Positions 36,101 to 48,155 are shown, numbered from the stretch's first letter. The stretch: 64,000 nucleotides of DNA from Argentina anserina (GCF_933775445.1 NC_065875.1:15327001-15391000); one strand, 5' to 3'. A program made the numbers and translations. Notes: generated by a model from the sequence alone, not told the origin.

Positions 36101-37040
36101 TTGATTAGCACAATATGCTATTTCTTCTTTCTGGAGCAACTACTGGTATGCCCATTCTTCTATGAAGATACTTTAAGCACAAAGAATTTGTCTCCAACTA
36201 AACTGGAAGTTCTTGTCGTGTCTCCTAATGAATTGGATTATCCGATCACAATATACAATCAAAACAAATTAATGTTCAGCATAAAGAAACCCTAACATAA
36301 GATTACATGTCAGACCCGTAACTTATGTGGTGATGGAATATTCTATATTGGAAAATACAAGGTCCCAAAATTACTGGTGCAGCAAGGGACTGAAATGTAG
36401 CTGGTTATCCGTAGCACGATTAGCAATGCTAATTTTATTCTTTCGCATTATGCAGATTCGAGACTTGAAAACTCAAGCTATCATGGTTGCAGCACCATTT
36501 GCATTTACATTGGGTCTCTTAGCATCAATATTTGCAGTTGTCCTCGGTATGATTAAGCCTCAGAAATAATTGGTGTCCTACCCAAGTTTCAAACAGTCCT
36601 CACTATTTTCTTGTTTAAATTCAGCAATCAAGGAGTATATATGGACATATGCAGCTCTCGAGTTCGGACTTGTAGCACTCAGCGTACACCTTCTCTATTC
36701 TACAGTGAGTGTCCCTCTTCCAATAATTGATTTCCCTATAGTATCTTTAGTCAAATTGCCAAGTTGTTGGGTACATCAAACCGTTCCGTTCTTGTTTCAT
36801 TGCCACCAAAAGGGGTAACAATATCATCAAATTACTCAATCTGGTACAAGGGTATCAAGAAAATGCAGATATTAACTAATGCTATTCATTTTCTTTTCCC
36901 AGTTTCATCTGCCCGCTGTATATTCAATATTGCTTGCATCAGTAGTGGGTTTCGGAATATCAATGAGCCTCAACACATTGTATATGCAATACTTCACTTG
37001 GCGAGTTCAAGTTGCTCAAAACAACACCAGCCCAGTTTGA
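33192..37040 (+). CDS. RINGv (RING-CH/MARCH-like) membrane E3 ligase, 8 exons, 427 aa
   Basis: Exons 33192-33245, 33797-34210, 34731-34851, 34988-35300, 36073-36145, 36456-36546, 36625-36704 and 36903-37040; all introns are GT-AG and the frame closes to 1284 bp. The N-terminal 200 residues are Ser-rich and disordered ([14 protein letters not shown], then [16 protein letters not shown]). The C4HC3 RINGv domain at about 218-265 shows [29 protein letters not shown] and CEVCRQEV. Four hydrophobic segments follow at about 305-326, 333-357, 361-382 and 386-407, so the protein is probably an endomembrane ubiquitin ligase with the RING facing the cytosol. The start is the first ATG of the exon, followed by [10 protein letters not shown]. 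Plants have a small family of such RING/FYVE/PHD-annotated proteins. Substrates are unknown. Confidence 0.92.
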
Positions 37041-37098
37041 CTGAATCTCGGTAGTAGCAACTAGCAAGGCTAGCATTTAGCGTTGTGTTGGTCAATTA

Positions 37099-37735
37099 TT
37101 AATACAATAATGCATTTTTTTTGGTTACTAGAATTGATCGAGCAGACAAGTTTTTGTATAATGAAAGATGTTGCCACCGAAGCAATGAAGCATGTATCCC
37201 TCGTCTATATTTTATCATGTGCAGCACTAATGGTTTTCTTATGACGGCAAAGAAAAAGCACCGCAAGAAACTCTCTCCTAGCTGATCCAAGTGGAAGGTT
37301 GGGAGCATTTCAACCAGATAGAAGATGAAAAATGAGAGATTCTCTGGAGATTCACTGTCACAAATAAACTGTATCCAACTAAGTAGAGAACCCTGCCACT
37401 CAGTAGAATTAGGAACTTGTGCCAACTTCCAAACCTGTTTAGCAAATGCGCATCCTTGACATGGATGAGTTACTGATTCCATATGTGAATCACAGATTGA
37501 TCAAACTGTTTGGGTGCTTAAAATGAATAAATTTTTAGTTACACTTCAGGAGGCATAGTTTCCACATCTTAAGAACCCTTGGGAGAGGCTTGGACACAGA
37601 ATGAGGTTCCTTTCTGCTAGTAATAAGCCAGGCAACACTCTTCATAAAGAAATGTCCATTACTACCTATTCTCTGAACTCTGAAGTGGTCAATTGCCAGT
37701 AACAGTATCCGGAGGTAGAAGCTCAACAGTTCCAC
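37099..37735 (-). pseudogene. LINE ORF2 zinc-binding (zf-RVT) fragment
   Basis: On the minus strand: PLPRVLKMWKLCLLKC (about 37600), then after a break HPCQGCAFAKQVWKLAQVP and WIQFICDSESPENLSFF. This is the CH-rich region that follows reverse transcriptase in plant LINEs (usually 'H.F..C.FA..VW'). A stop lies near 37535 and frames change, so it is dead. It sits directly after the RINGv gene on the opposite strand and may overlap its 3'UTR. Confidence 0.6.
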
Positions 37736-37740
37736 TGCCC

Positions 37741-38172
37741 AATTTGAAAACGGTACAAGACTAAACTCCAGGTCTAATTATAAAATTCTGCTCGATCCTA
37801 CGCAGCCCTATATTTATTCTCTGATCTTTGAAAGAACATGGTACAAATGAAACAGGAAAATTACAAAGGCAGACATCAATTGATTCCCATAACTCGTCAT
37901 CTCTTTGGCAAATCTTATTGAAGGTGGACAAAATCACTAACCAGTATACACTAGTATATGTTCAGATTACTTTTTACACTAGCTACATAACCCCAATATG
38001 GGAATACAAGGAAAACTGAATGACACATTTTCAGTTATATACAGATTGACTACATTTTTACATGCAAATACAAAGACAACAGAACTTGAATGTGAATGGC
38101 AGACCAACATGATACCTAACTAAGGAGAGACTGGGAATTCTGAGAACGGAAATTTATAAATAGAGGTACACC
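37741..38172. other. 3' flank of the BRCT gene
   Basis: No ORF supported. Part of it is the probable 3'UTR of the minus-strand BRCT gene. Confidence 0.4.
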
Positions 38173-41100
38173 TTATTTGCTTTTGGACACAGGCTGGAAC
38201 TTATTGCCATCTTTCCTCATCCATATGGTAGACCGGGTTTTCTTTACTTTATCAGTAAAAAGGCGATGTCTGTCACAAAAAATATATATTGCAATTTGTT
38301 AAACCACTTCTGCAATCAATGTACCTGATAGTCTGATACTGATCAGCTTTAGGCATAATGGAAAAAAGAAGAATAAGGCTAAATATGAACACTGCGAACT
38401 CAAATCCAATTTGGCAGAAAACATTGTTCTAACAATTACATGCAACTAACCTATCAAATTCCAGCCTCTGAGTGACAATACCATTCAATACCAGCTCTGA
38501 GCTGTAAACCGCAGCTCCTGCAAGAACAAAGCAGTGTCACAAAAATCTGTTTTCCTTTTCTTATAGTACATGAGATGTGACAAATGAAGTTGCCCCTAAT
38601 ACCTTTTTCAAGTAGAGGCACACAAATTTCATAATCTTCTTCGCAAGATAGAACCAATAGATTATCTGGACTCTGATCAGCCTTCAAAGCAGATCTGCCA
38701 ATTCTCTCCACTGCCTAGTAAACAGTTCAAACAAGAAAAACTTAGATTGCTGGATCTAGTGGTGGCAAAAGAGATCAAGTAAGCCAGGATAAAACCAGAC
38801 ACATACACGTTAAGAAAATAGCTTCTATCTTTTCTACAAACACAAGTTTGTAAGCACAGCGATTAAGACTCTTACAACATCCACAAATAAATTGACATGT
38901 CTTTGTAAAATAGAAATGACTTTACCTGGCCATTGACAGCTCTGACCAGACTCGAAATTATTTCTTTACCAGGCTTTGTATTTGGGGTGATGAAGACTTT
39001 CCGATCCTGCAGAAATCCATGTGTTATTAGAACAGAACAAGTAACCAATCTATCGGCCAACAACAGCACAAATTTAACATTTACCTTTAAAAGTGGATAT
39101 TGGCATGCACGTGCCAATGAAGATGGCATGCTAAAGCCAAACTCCTTCTCCTTTTTAGTATCCCTTAGTATGTAATCTTTCTCGTCAATGAAACAGTTAG
39201 CTTGTCCACAGCTCTCTAGCCATAAATGTGTCACCACCGGTTTCCCAGAAGCTATAGCTTCTAGCATATTCCTTGTTCGCACAAACTGATCTGCTATGAA
39301 GTGTGTGGCATCTGTCATAGAGGTTGCAACAGAAACTTCTAGTCGGCCCAAAACCTATAAGATAAACAATATACAATCAGATTACCTCACACCAGCTTGC
39401 ATAATTACTGAATCGCTAATTAAATTTAAAAAAAATACCTTGTTCTGCTGCTTAATTATGTCCTTATCCAAGTGGCGACTATATAGTACTCGAACATTAG
39501 TCATATCTCTCTTCCTCCTTGAATCCTTTGATGCTGAAGTTGGTTCATGCTCAAGTGGACTCAAGTCGCGCAGTTCTTTCAAAAGGCTCGGCCGTGATAG
39601 GCTCCTCTTGCATGACTGTTTGAAATATTCATTACCCATACAAACAGGAGATACATCATTGACAGCCACATTATTGCGGTTAATCGGAGTAGCACATGCT
39701 GCATCAGATTGTTGGCAGCCACCTTTCTGACGTGGAGATTTGTCCCTCATTCTAACTGAAGAGGGACTTGGATTACTCAACCTGCCAGGAACCCTAACAG
39801 TCTTCTCCACGATTACATTCTCTGAGATCATTTTCCCATCGTTATGGGAAGAATTACAATGAAGGGCAGCATCATCAGAACCTCCTTCATCAAAGTTTTT
39901 CTTTGCAAAGTATCCTTCCAAATTCTTTTCTACAAGAGATCCACATTTGGAAGATCTGGTTACTCTTTTAAACGCATTATCAACAGTAGTGAGTCTAGCA
40001 TCCTGTGACCTCTTGCGCCTACTGACATAGTCTCCAAACTTCTCTAGCTGAGGAGATGGCACTGGTGAATCATCTAAGTTATCGGGTCCATGAACCTTGC
40101 TGGACAAATTTCGCTGAGACCTTCGTCCTCTAGGAAAGCTTAACCCATCAAAATGGATACCGTCACCAACTGCATTAACATTTGCATGTTGATTTTGTTT
40201 AGATATTCCAACCCTGCTAGCCTGATCGTTACCCAGTTTTGAAGATTTAAAGCTCAACTGAACACCAGCAACATCCTCCATCACATAGTTAGACTCTTCC
40301 CCACAACCAATTGATGGATTATCAGATTTATTGAGCTGATTTACCAGAATAGACTGCCTAGTTCGACGTGCAATGGGTGCAAAGGTACCACAATGTTGTA
40401 AATTCTGTTTCTTAGATCCTTGTTTCCTAATTGAGTTGGCATCACCCCTCCTAGTTTTCTTTGCTTGTTGGGATTCTCGAGAAGCAGCTCCTGCATCATT
40501 AAGGTGTGCTCTTTTTCGAGGAGGGGGTTTCTTCACACTTATATTCGTCGTCTTTTTGCCCATTGAACCTTCAGGCGAGTTTCTATGAATAGCATCATTG
40601 GCCTCACAATTGGGTATTCCTTCCCCGTTGAATAAGGCTTCCATAGCTTCAGCAGCAATCTGAGTATCAAGACCTACATTTAGCATTCCAGGCACCAGGG
40701 TTTTATTATGATGAGCATCCAACTGTCCTCTAGTGGAGCAGATATTGAACTCTTCGTTAAACTCATTGGTGAGATTCCTTTTGTGTCTCATTTCATCTTC
40801 ACTTTCCATCATCTCACTGGATATTGAATTCTGCACCAATAATTTGGAATCCGAATGATATACACCAAATTTCTTGTTCTTTCCCTGTGATATTTGTTTG
40901 TTATCATCCAGCTCTTCAGCTCTGAGTCTTTTGGCCTTCCGAGCTTGAGGAAGAGATTTCGACCCATGATTTCCACCACCAAAGAAGTCTGTCCTTTTTC
41001 GGCAAAACAACTCACCTCCTCCTTCATCCTCACGGTTATCATCCCACTCATAAATGCCTGCATCTGTAACTAAGCTTATATCATTGGCTTTTTTTGCCAA

Positions 41101-42733
41101 TGCTTGTGGCCCTTTTGCACTGGGGACAGATTTGGAATTTTTCTTAGAACTCTTTCTGCAATCACCTTCTTTATCAAGATCCTCAGCATTATCTTGGAGA
41201 AACTTATCCACAAAATTCAAAGCATTAGCCTGTGATAGCTCTCCAGGTTCTTGAGAATCAGCATAGCTCAACCCTGCCCAATCACAAGAAGGGAACTGAA
41301 GCAAGTCTTCTCCTTCAAAATCATTACTCTCATGATAAACGCCTTCATTTTCAGAATCTGGATTGTCAGTAAAAAGTTCTCTCACTGTCCAACTGGAAAC
41401 CCTTGAACTTTTAATATTATCATCATTTCGCCCCATATCATTTTCCTGATCGACTTCCGATCCACCTGTGGTAGCAAGTTGCTCCAAGGAGTGATTACTG
41501 CATGGAAGAGAACGGGACCCACTTTTGTTCCGAGCCGCTAGACCAGAGGCCCGCAGGGATTGTGCACGAACTGAAGTGAAATGCATGCGTACATATCCTG
41601 AACAAAAGAGCGAAACATATAAATTATAGATGCCCACAATCGCTCTAGTGTTTTATATCCAAGTTTCTTTTATACATCAGAATCATTGAATCTAGAGGCT
41701 ACAAAGCAACTTCCAATGAGAGGAAATACAATTTCATACAGAAGTTAGACAGTACATACCAGGCTTCAATTCTGGGGACTCTTCAACTACAGGTGTTTCA
41801 ACAGATACATGGACCCCTGAGAGACAAAATCCCAAGTTTACTTACAAAAACAATAGCCATAATATTGAATGCACAAGTTAAAGGTGAAGAATGAAATTCT
41901 TGCCGCATGAACAAACATGCCAAACCAACAGTGTACTTAAAACTTCTCTTGCAGTAACATATCATTTCATATAATAGAGAGAAACCGCAATGCATCAATA
42001 ATTTGATCATACATAGTCAATAAAGCGACAGTCATAATAATATAAAGACGCGGCACCTGCATTACTTGGTTCCTCAACCAAATGACTCTCCTCCTGCATC
42101 AGCCTCTTCTCACCATCTTCACAACCACCACCACACTGATTCCTCCCCTCATCCCCTAACCGCCCGCCGCCTCTTCTCACCGACACCCCCTCCGATCCAT
42201 CCTTATCAACATCCAAAACTCGAGTCGCATCGGACTCCTCTTCCCCTTCACTGTCACTCGCAACTCGATCATCCAAGTCCACCAACTGCGTCTCCATGTC
42301 CCCAAAGCAGCTAAACTCCTCCAACAGCTGCGTCTCGCCGCAGAGATCCGCCACTTGGGTTTCACCAGCCAAACACACCATATCGGTATCAAACACATCT
42401 TCCACCGCAATAACCTCAGTATCTTGCACTAGCAACTCATCAACATAGCCCCCTCCTTTGGCCTTTTCATCTAATCATCGTCATCACAAACAATACAAAA
42501 ACTAAAGTAAATCAAACTCTCCAAGATCAGATTTTCAGCACACAAAAAACACAACTGCAGAGATTCATTGAATTCGATGAATATTAGATTTGGGGAGTAC
42601 GAGAAAGGAGGAAGGTTTGGGGAGGATTACCGGATAGAGGAGGGATTTGAATCCGGGAATGAAGCGGCGGATTGGGCTCCATCGGAGCGGCGTCATAATC
42701 GGCGTCCCAGAGAGAGAGCCCATTAAGAAACAT
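38173..42733 (-). CDS. BRCT-domain protein of PTIP/MDC1-like plant type, 9 exons, 1119 aa
   Basis: Exons 42733-42631, 42470-42057, 41816-41760, 41597-39439, 39354-39085, 39006-38926, 38714-38603, 38517-38451 and 38269-38173; all GT-AG, 3360 bp in frame. The acidic N-terminus has a TQ cluster (LAGETQVADLCGETQLLEE, then METQLVDLDD), a likely ATM/ATR phosphorylation region. The large fourth exon codes about 720 disordered, Lys/Ser/Asp-rich residues with basic patches (KKPPPRKRAH, RRGDANSIRKQ). The C-terminal 225 residues form a tandem BRCT unit. BRCT1 runs from NVRVLYSRHLDKD to the Trp motif GKPVVTHLWLESC. BRCT2 starts at DRKVFITPNTKPG and ends near VTQRLEFDRHRLF. Such proteins read phosphorylated partners at DNA breaks in the nucleus. 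An Arabidopsis relative of the same layout exists; I give no symbol. Confidence 0.88.
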
Positions 42734-43003
42734 GGGAGGAAACCCTAGATCGAATCAAATTTTGACAGGGAAATAGTAGAGAGATGAAGAATAATATTCC
42801 TAAAGAGAAAAGTGAAGGTGTGGGTTAAATTTATAAGAGAAAGAGACAAAGGGGTTTTGGTAAGTGGAGGGAAAATTTGGAGGGAAAAATAGCGGTTTTC
42901 TACTTTACTTTCCAGGCTTCTTCTTTGTTCACACTGAGACTGCTATTACCCTCTGCAATCTGAAACGCTGCGTTTAAGTGTTTAAAATTTTGAACAAACA
43001 ATC

Positions 43004-43075
43004 GGGGCATTCCGAGAATCGAACTCGGGACCTCTCGCACCCAAAGCGAGAATCATACCACTAGACCAAATGCCC
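43004..43075 (-). tRNA. tRNA-Pro (anticodon UGG)
   Basis: On the minus strand the 72-nt gene begins GGGCATTTGGTCTAGTGGTA and ends in AATGCCCC. The acceptor stem GGGCATT/AATGCCC pairs fully. The anticodon arm is CTCGC-TTTGGGT-GCGAG with anticodon TGG. The T arm is CCGAG-TTCGATT-CTCGG. A box (TGGTCTAGTGGTA) and B box (GGTTCGATTC-like, here GAGTTCGATTC) serve as the internal Pol III promoter. No CCA is encoded and there is no intron, as usual for a nuclear plant tRNA. Confidence 0.95.
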
Positions 43076-43355
43076 ACGATGCTTATCATCTTGATAATGC
43101 CACGTAATATATTTTCGAGCAAATTAAAGTGGGGAAGGGTGAAGAGTCGTTACAACTTTATAATCATCTTGATTGAAAGCAGAAAGCGTAAATTTTTCAT
43201 AACCCTTATTGAGTCCTCAATGCATTTTCATCTTTAACTTTAGTTTTAAAGGATACAAAATTATACGGCTCTGACATCCTCTTTTCCAATTTTTATCGAT
43301 GATGAGGAATTGAGGATATCATAATCGATGTTGATGTAATCTATAACTTAAAATC

Positions 43356-43660
43356 CTAAAAGAATTCATCAGAAGAAATCTGATGCATTTGCAAGAGAAG
43401 CATTGGCGGCATTCCAACAAAAAAAATTACAAGTTTCTACGGAAAAAAACATTCTGGAGGGGATGAGTTCAGATCTTGCATTGCTGGTTGGCATTCCAAC
43501 ATCACCCGTAACTTCAGCATCAACATCATCAGTTGCTGAAGTTCCAATGATTAATAAACAAGGAATTCTAAAAGTTCCATACATGAAACCACCGAGAGAA
43601 CAAGAGCAAAATTCATTGGGCTGCAAAGACTTAGCTGGGAAAACATTCACCTCCCTCTAA
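43356..43660 (+). pseudogene. Open fragment of unknown gene
   Basis: A frame open from just after a TAA to a stop at 43658-43660 codes about 100 residues. It starts PKRIHQKKSDAFAREALAAF and contains SSDLALLVGIPTSPVTSAST, GILKVPYMKPPREQEQN and CKDLAGKTFTSL. It begins with a charged helix and then becomes Ser/Thr-rich. It is not recognised and has no clear splice partner. It overlaps the 3' side of the DnaJ gene on the other strand. It may be a gene fragment or a chance ORF; codon usage looks protein-like. Confidence 0.3.
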
Positions 43661-43852
43661 GTACACTTATCGAACGAGTGATCATTCTTCAAGAGTGACT
43701 GGCAGGCTTCTTTCCCCGTTCATACACCTTCTCCCAAAATGATTCCATCTTCCTCACCAGCATCTGGGGAAGAGACTGCCGGCTTGAGAGCTATCTAATG
43801 AATGCTCCATGTGCACTTTAAAGCATATGAAGCATGAGGCCAATTTGCTAAT

Positions 43853-46798
43853 TCAATTCTGACTAAAGAATCGGACAGGTAAAGCAGCAGGATCAAGTTC
43901 CCAGCAGCCTCTAACGCTGCCACCTTTCTCTTCTGTTAGCCGGAAAGAAGGAAGGCTATGAGAAAATCTGAGAAGCTCAACCTCGGGGATTATCATAGTT
44001 TTAGGTGATCCTCCTTCATCTTCAACTTTAAAAACTGAGTTGAAGCCAGCCACACGCCGTAAAATCAGTACCTTTCTTTGAAAACCATTATCCTCACAGA
44101 CTTCAACTATATCATAGTCACAGGTTGCCAAGCCAGAACTTGAAATATCAGGGGTCCAGTTCTTATATAATGCCCAAACCTCACCCTTTTTGGGCAGGAT
44201 ATCAACTACAGTTCTACTAACTGGAACTGCTTTGATTAGATGTGAAAAGGACATGGTAGAATCATAATCTTGGAATGTCCTCTGAACCTCAAATCTCCCA
44301 CAAGGAATAGGCATATCTTCATCATGCCACTTCACTGAATTGTCGGGTAGTGAGCTGGATTCAAGCCATGCAATCAAAATCTTCAGTTTAGATCTCCTAG
44401 AATCAATCTTTTTTATCTGTCCATAGTATTTGGGCAAGCCATCTTCATCACTATACAATGCCCATATCTGACCAATCTCAAATTTTTCAAGGGATTTATC
44501 AGCATCGAAGTTGTAAAATTCAGGGTCCGGAACTTCAATACCTTCTGCAGTTGACCCTTCATGAGCATCATGATCTTGATTTGCTTTATTGTGTTCAGGC
44601 TCCATATTGAAGATGTTCGGATCACCACAGTCTGTAGCTTCATTCCCCATCATAGATTTCCTTATATCTGATGATTCAGAAAATAACTGGCTGCTACTAC
44701 TTTTCTTGTCTCTTGCTTCAATCTCCTTGGCACTAAAGAGCATAGAGGCGGGATCAAGCTCAAGAGATCCTGGTGGCACACCTGCTCCTTCATCACCAGT
44801 CAATTTAAAGGATGGAAGTCTGTGAGAGAACCTCAAAAACTCACCTGGTGGAACTTGGAACATGCCTTTCCCTTCTTGTGCCGTTTGACGAAAAACACTC
44901 ACAAAGCCTTCCACCTTCTCCAACAGCACAACATGTATTCCAACACCCTCAGCATACTCTGATAAAATTTCCACATACTCATAATCAAACTTACGCTTAC
45001 AATCAGAATCCACACCAAAGCACCAATTTAAATCCCAGTTCTTAAAAATAGCCCATGTCTCCCCCTTTCTTGGATATATCTTGTAAGTATTTTTAATCTT
45101 CTCCCAACATATCACATGAGAGAATATCCCAATGTCTTCTATAATGTCAGACTCACCTTGTGCAAATTTACCACAAGAAATTGGCAAATTCGCATTTGCC
45201 CATTTTCTTCCTTTATCGTCATCAGGGTCCGGCTCTAGCCAAGTTATGTGCACTTTGAACTCAAGAGAGTGCAGTTTCTTAATCCTGGCGTAAAATCTTG
45301 GCATCCCATTTCGACTATCATAAAGAGCCCAGAGCTGCCCAACTCTAAAACATTCTTCTGTCCGGGTATCCTCAAAGTCACTGAAGTCATTTTGGGGAAC
45401 AGAATAAACTTGCTCTTCTACTTTCTCATGGGAGATTGTATCTGCTGTAGAATCCTCCTGAACTTTCACCTTGCTTTCTGAAATATCCTCAACATTTTTG
45501 GCCTCAACATTTTTGGCCTCAACATTTTTGGCCTCAACATTCAACAAATCTTCAAATGCAGCACTGTCTTTCTCTATCACCTTTTCCTCACCTCTTTTGC
45601 CGTTAGCCACAGGTTCAGATTGGCTCTTCATTTTCGATTCCTCCCCTGTAGAAGCATCTTCATTTTGTTCGTCAGTAGCACACAAGGATCCACTCCTCTT
45701 CCCCCTTTTTGAAATAGGAGTGTCATCATCACTTAGATTTTCCTTATAAGATACCTGCTGCTTACTCCGTGAAGACCTTCTAGGTTGGTCCCCGTATATT
45801 CCTTGGTAAAGAGTCTGAAGATCATCCATATCAACAACCACATCTTCTTCAGAGTCATTGCTGCTTACAGAATCGCTGCTTTCACTGGCTTCTACTACAC
45901 GCTTTCTGTCTCCCTTTTTGTCTCCCTTTCTGTCTCTCTTTCGGTTCCCTTTTTCTGAACCAATGCCAGAAGGGCCACCTGCCTTTGGAACACTTCTTTG
46001 AAAAGGTTCCGGTTTGGGTTTTCCAGCAGTAAAATTTTCCTGAGATTTCATTTCAACTTTGCTGAAACCATGGTATGCCTGCTGATTGACGGCAGGTGGT
46101 GGTGCCTGCTGATTGACGGTAGGTGGCGGTGCCTGCTGATTGACAGTAGTTGGTGGTACTTGCTCATTTGTCTCATATGCGACGAATGGCTTCTTGCAGC
46201 TTTGACAAGTAAGAGATTTGTGCAGGGCACTTGCTCTATAATACTGGTACTTAACATGACAAAATGGGCACATAGTCCAAAAAGTGGGCTGCTGCTGCTG
46301 CTGGTTCTGGGTATTCATGTTGCTTCTGAAGTTGTGAACATTTGAATTCCAACTAGTCTTCATGGGGGGTTTATACCGTACATTTGTTTTACTAACAGAA
46401 GCCTTGCGTCTCATGTCATGCATGTTACGTTTGTCACGATCCAAAAGTACTTTTTTGGCTTCTCCAACTAGCTTAAAAGCATCATCTGCACCGGAAAATT
46501 TGTTTTTGTCAGGGTGAAGCTGGAGAGCAAACTTCTTGTACTGCTTCTGAATAGTCGGTTCATCTGCTTTCTGATCAATCTGAAGAATGCCATACCAATC
46601 TGTCTCAGTCCCAAACAACTTCTGTTGAGCAGAGCAATGCACTTCACACACCATAAGCAACTGAGATATGTTCTCCAGATCAGGATAAAGTTGCTGAGCC
46701 TTCACACCAAATTTACGGGCCCCTGCAAAATCCTTGTTTTCCATCTTCTTCTCTGCAATCACCTTGGCCCTAATGGCCTCTTCTTTGTTGCAATCCAT
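43853..46798 (-). CDS. DnaJ (Hsp40) protein with two DUF3444 domains, 981 aa
   Basis: One coding exon. I start at 46798 (MDCNKEEAIRAKVIAEKK), the conserved start of this plant family; an in-frame ATG ten codons upstream would add a tail not usual for it. The J domain is at about 67-128 (DWYGILQIDQ, HPD at 95-97). A zinc-ribbon-like CPFCHVKYQ and CQSCKKPF pair is at about 174-207. Two repeats follow: QQAPPP(T/A)VN three times (213-240) and VEAKN three times (about 419-437). A basic, acidic and Ser-rich linker leads to DUF3444 at about 483-684 (FRVGQLWALYDSRNGMPRFY) and again at about 773-976 (FEIGQIWALYSDEDGLPKYY). Such proteins are Hsp70 co-chaperones of probable nuclear role; the DUF3444 function is unknown. 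The 5'UTR is split by a 1.1-kb intron. Confidence 0.93.
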   Translation of the reverse strand: MDCNKEEAIRAKVIAEKKMENKDFAGARKFGVKAQQLYPDLENISQLLMVCEVHCSAQQKLFGTETDWYGILQIDQKADEPTIQKQYKKFALQLHPDKNKFSGADDAFKLVGEAKKVLLDRDKRNMHDMRRKASVSKTNVRYKPPMKTSWNSNVHNFRSNMNTQNQQQQQPTFWTMCPFCHVKYQYYRASALHKSLTCQSCKKPFVAYETNEQVPPTTVNQQAPPPTVNQQAPPPAVNQQAYHGFSKVEMKSQENFTAGKPKPEPFQRSVPKAGGPSGIGSEKGNRKRDRKGDKKGDRKRVVEASESSDSVSSNDSEEDVVVDMDDLQTLYQGIYGDQPRRSSRSKQQVSYKENLSDDDTPISKRGKRSGSLCATDEQNEDASTGEESKMKSQSEPVANGKRGEEKVIEKDSAAFEDLLNVEAKNVEAKNVEAKNVEDISESKVKVQEDSTADTISHEKVEEQVYSVPQNDFSDFEDTRTEECFRVGQLWALYDSRNGMPRFYARIKKLHSLEFKVHITWLEPDPDDDKGRKWANANLPISCGKFAQGESDIIEDIGIFSHVICWEKIKNTYKIYPRKGETWAIFKNWDLNWCFGVDSDCKRKFDYEYVEILSEYAEGVGIHVVLLEKVEGFVSVFRQTAQEGKGMFQVPPGEFLRFSHRLPSFKLTGDEGAGVPPGSLELDPASMLFSAKEIEARDKKSSSSQLFSESSDIRKSMMGNEATDCGDPNIFNMEPEHNKANQDHDAHEGSTAEGIEVPDPEFYNFDADKSLEKFEIGQIWALYSDEDGLPKYYGQIKKIDSRRSKLKILIAWLESSSLPDNSVKWHDEDMPIPCGRFEVQRTFQDYDSTMSFSHLIKAVPVSRTVVDILPKKGEVWALYKNWTPDISSSGLATCDYDIVEVCEDNGFQRKVLILRRVAGFNSVFKVEDEGGSPKTMIIPEVELLRFSHSLPSFRLTEEKGGSVRGCWELDPAALPVRFFSQN
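45487..45541 (-). repeat. 15-bp coding minisatellite (VEAKN)n
   Basis: CCTCAACATTTTTGG occurs three times without change, plus a partial fourth copy. On the gene strand it codes VEAKN VEAKN VEAKN VE. The perfect identity points to recent slippage, so copy number is likely variable between individuals. Confidence 0.9.
46078..46158 (-). repeat. 27-bp coding minisatellite (QQAPPPxVN)n
   Basis: Three units of 27 bp (CTGCTGATTGACGG...GGTGC on the plus strand) with few mismatches code a Gln/Pro-rich nonapeptide three times. It lies between the zinc-ribbon and the basic linker of the DnaJ protein. Confidence 0.85.
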
Positions 46799-47022
46799 TG
46801 TACTCCTGGAGAACCTGAGCCGACTCAAATTCCTCCACTAGTGCACAAAATGAAGGTAAACATTGAAACCCCGAATTTATAATTCCAGATAAGCACAAGC
46901 CGACTTAGAATCAAAGCCAATAATAACCAACAAGGATAGCTCAACTGTCAGCCTTTTGATACTTGCAAGTCAGATCTGGTAGTATCCTACCAGCTGAGTA
47001 TTGTTCCAGAGAGGCCTATTAC

Positions 47023-48155
47023 CTGCACACAAAAACAATAAGGTTTTAGGATGCACAAATTACATTACTATTAAATTGAAGGGAAGACACTCTCAACTAC
47101 AATTTGCAGTTTCTTAATAAAATTATACACTTACTTATGTGGTGAAAAACTTAATGGGAGGAAGGGAGACATTAACATATTGTTCACTAATGACCGACTG
47201 ACTAGGAGCCACCGCATATAAGGAAGAAAAAAAAATCATTCCAGAAACTAACTAACCCAGAAACACAATCAACATAAACTGATAAGAATAATTAGAAACT
47301 GTCCAAAGAAAAAGTAGTACACTAAACACAAGTTGAATCTCCAGAATGCAATCCATTGCATTACACAAATCATACACACGATACATTAAAACAAAGAATC
47401 CATCTAACATACAACAGTATCTTTGGAACCAATTTCAAGTCCTTCACAGAGGTTTCAAGTCCAAACTGTACTCATCATATCTTGAGTTTTGTTTTAGAAG
47501 ACAGAAACTTTACTCAATCGAAGTTTAGAACATTCATACAACGAACAAGAGGTCCAAAAACAGAAGAAAAACTTACCAAAGCTAAAATAAAAGAACAAAA
47601 AAATGGCTAGATGCTACTTCCCTGTCCCACAATGCGGAAGACAGCCTTAAACACCTAAATTCTACTTTTTAAGCTTTGTATCTGTTTATTCTACTCCTGT
47701 AACTCCTCATTAGCCAAGCTCAACGTAAACCCTTCAACTCTATGACACTATCCCATCTCAAAACTACCAAAACAACCTAGACTCTACTAAGCTGATCTTC
47801 AACACTAAAAGAGCCTTTAGCTGGACTCATGAATTGCTTTGAAACATAAAGTCAACTACTTTCTCCATTCAGGTCCAGACAGCATCAACTCACCATGAAC
47901 ATCTTCCTCAATTTCAACCAAACTAACCCTAACTTCTCCCACACACACCCAAAACAAAAACAAAAAAACTTAAAATCAATGTAATTCATTGAAATAATCC
48001 AGATCAGTGAAACAAACCCAAGTAACAATTCACCATACAGAATTCAAATTGAACTTGTTCGAATTAAAGATTAAAAAATTGAAAAATTTGGGGAAGTACA
48101 AAACCAGTTGAGAAGCAATCAAAATCGACATGGGTTTTAGAAACGGAGAGCTTAC
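47023..48155 (-). other. 5'UTR intron of the DnaJ gene
   Basis: Donor TTTCT|GTAAGCTC (48155) and acceptor TTTGTGTGCAG (47023) on the minus strand bound an AT-rich 1133-bp stretch without ORF. The leader exons would be about 48156-48290 and 46799-47022. Long leader introns are common in this plant gene family. The promoter is expected near 48250-48400. Confidence 0.6.

Noticed and set aside
46799..46828. In-frame ATG ten codons upstream in the DnaJ gene
   Set aside because: The family normally begins with the MDCNKEEA-type sequence, and the extra ten residues are leader sequence just after the 5'UTR splice.
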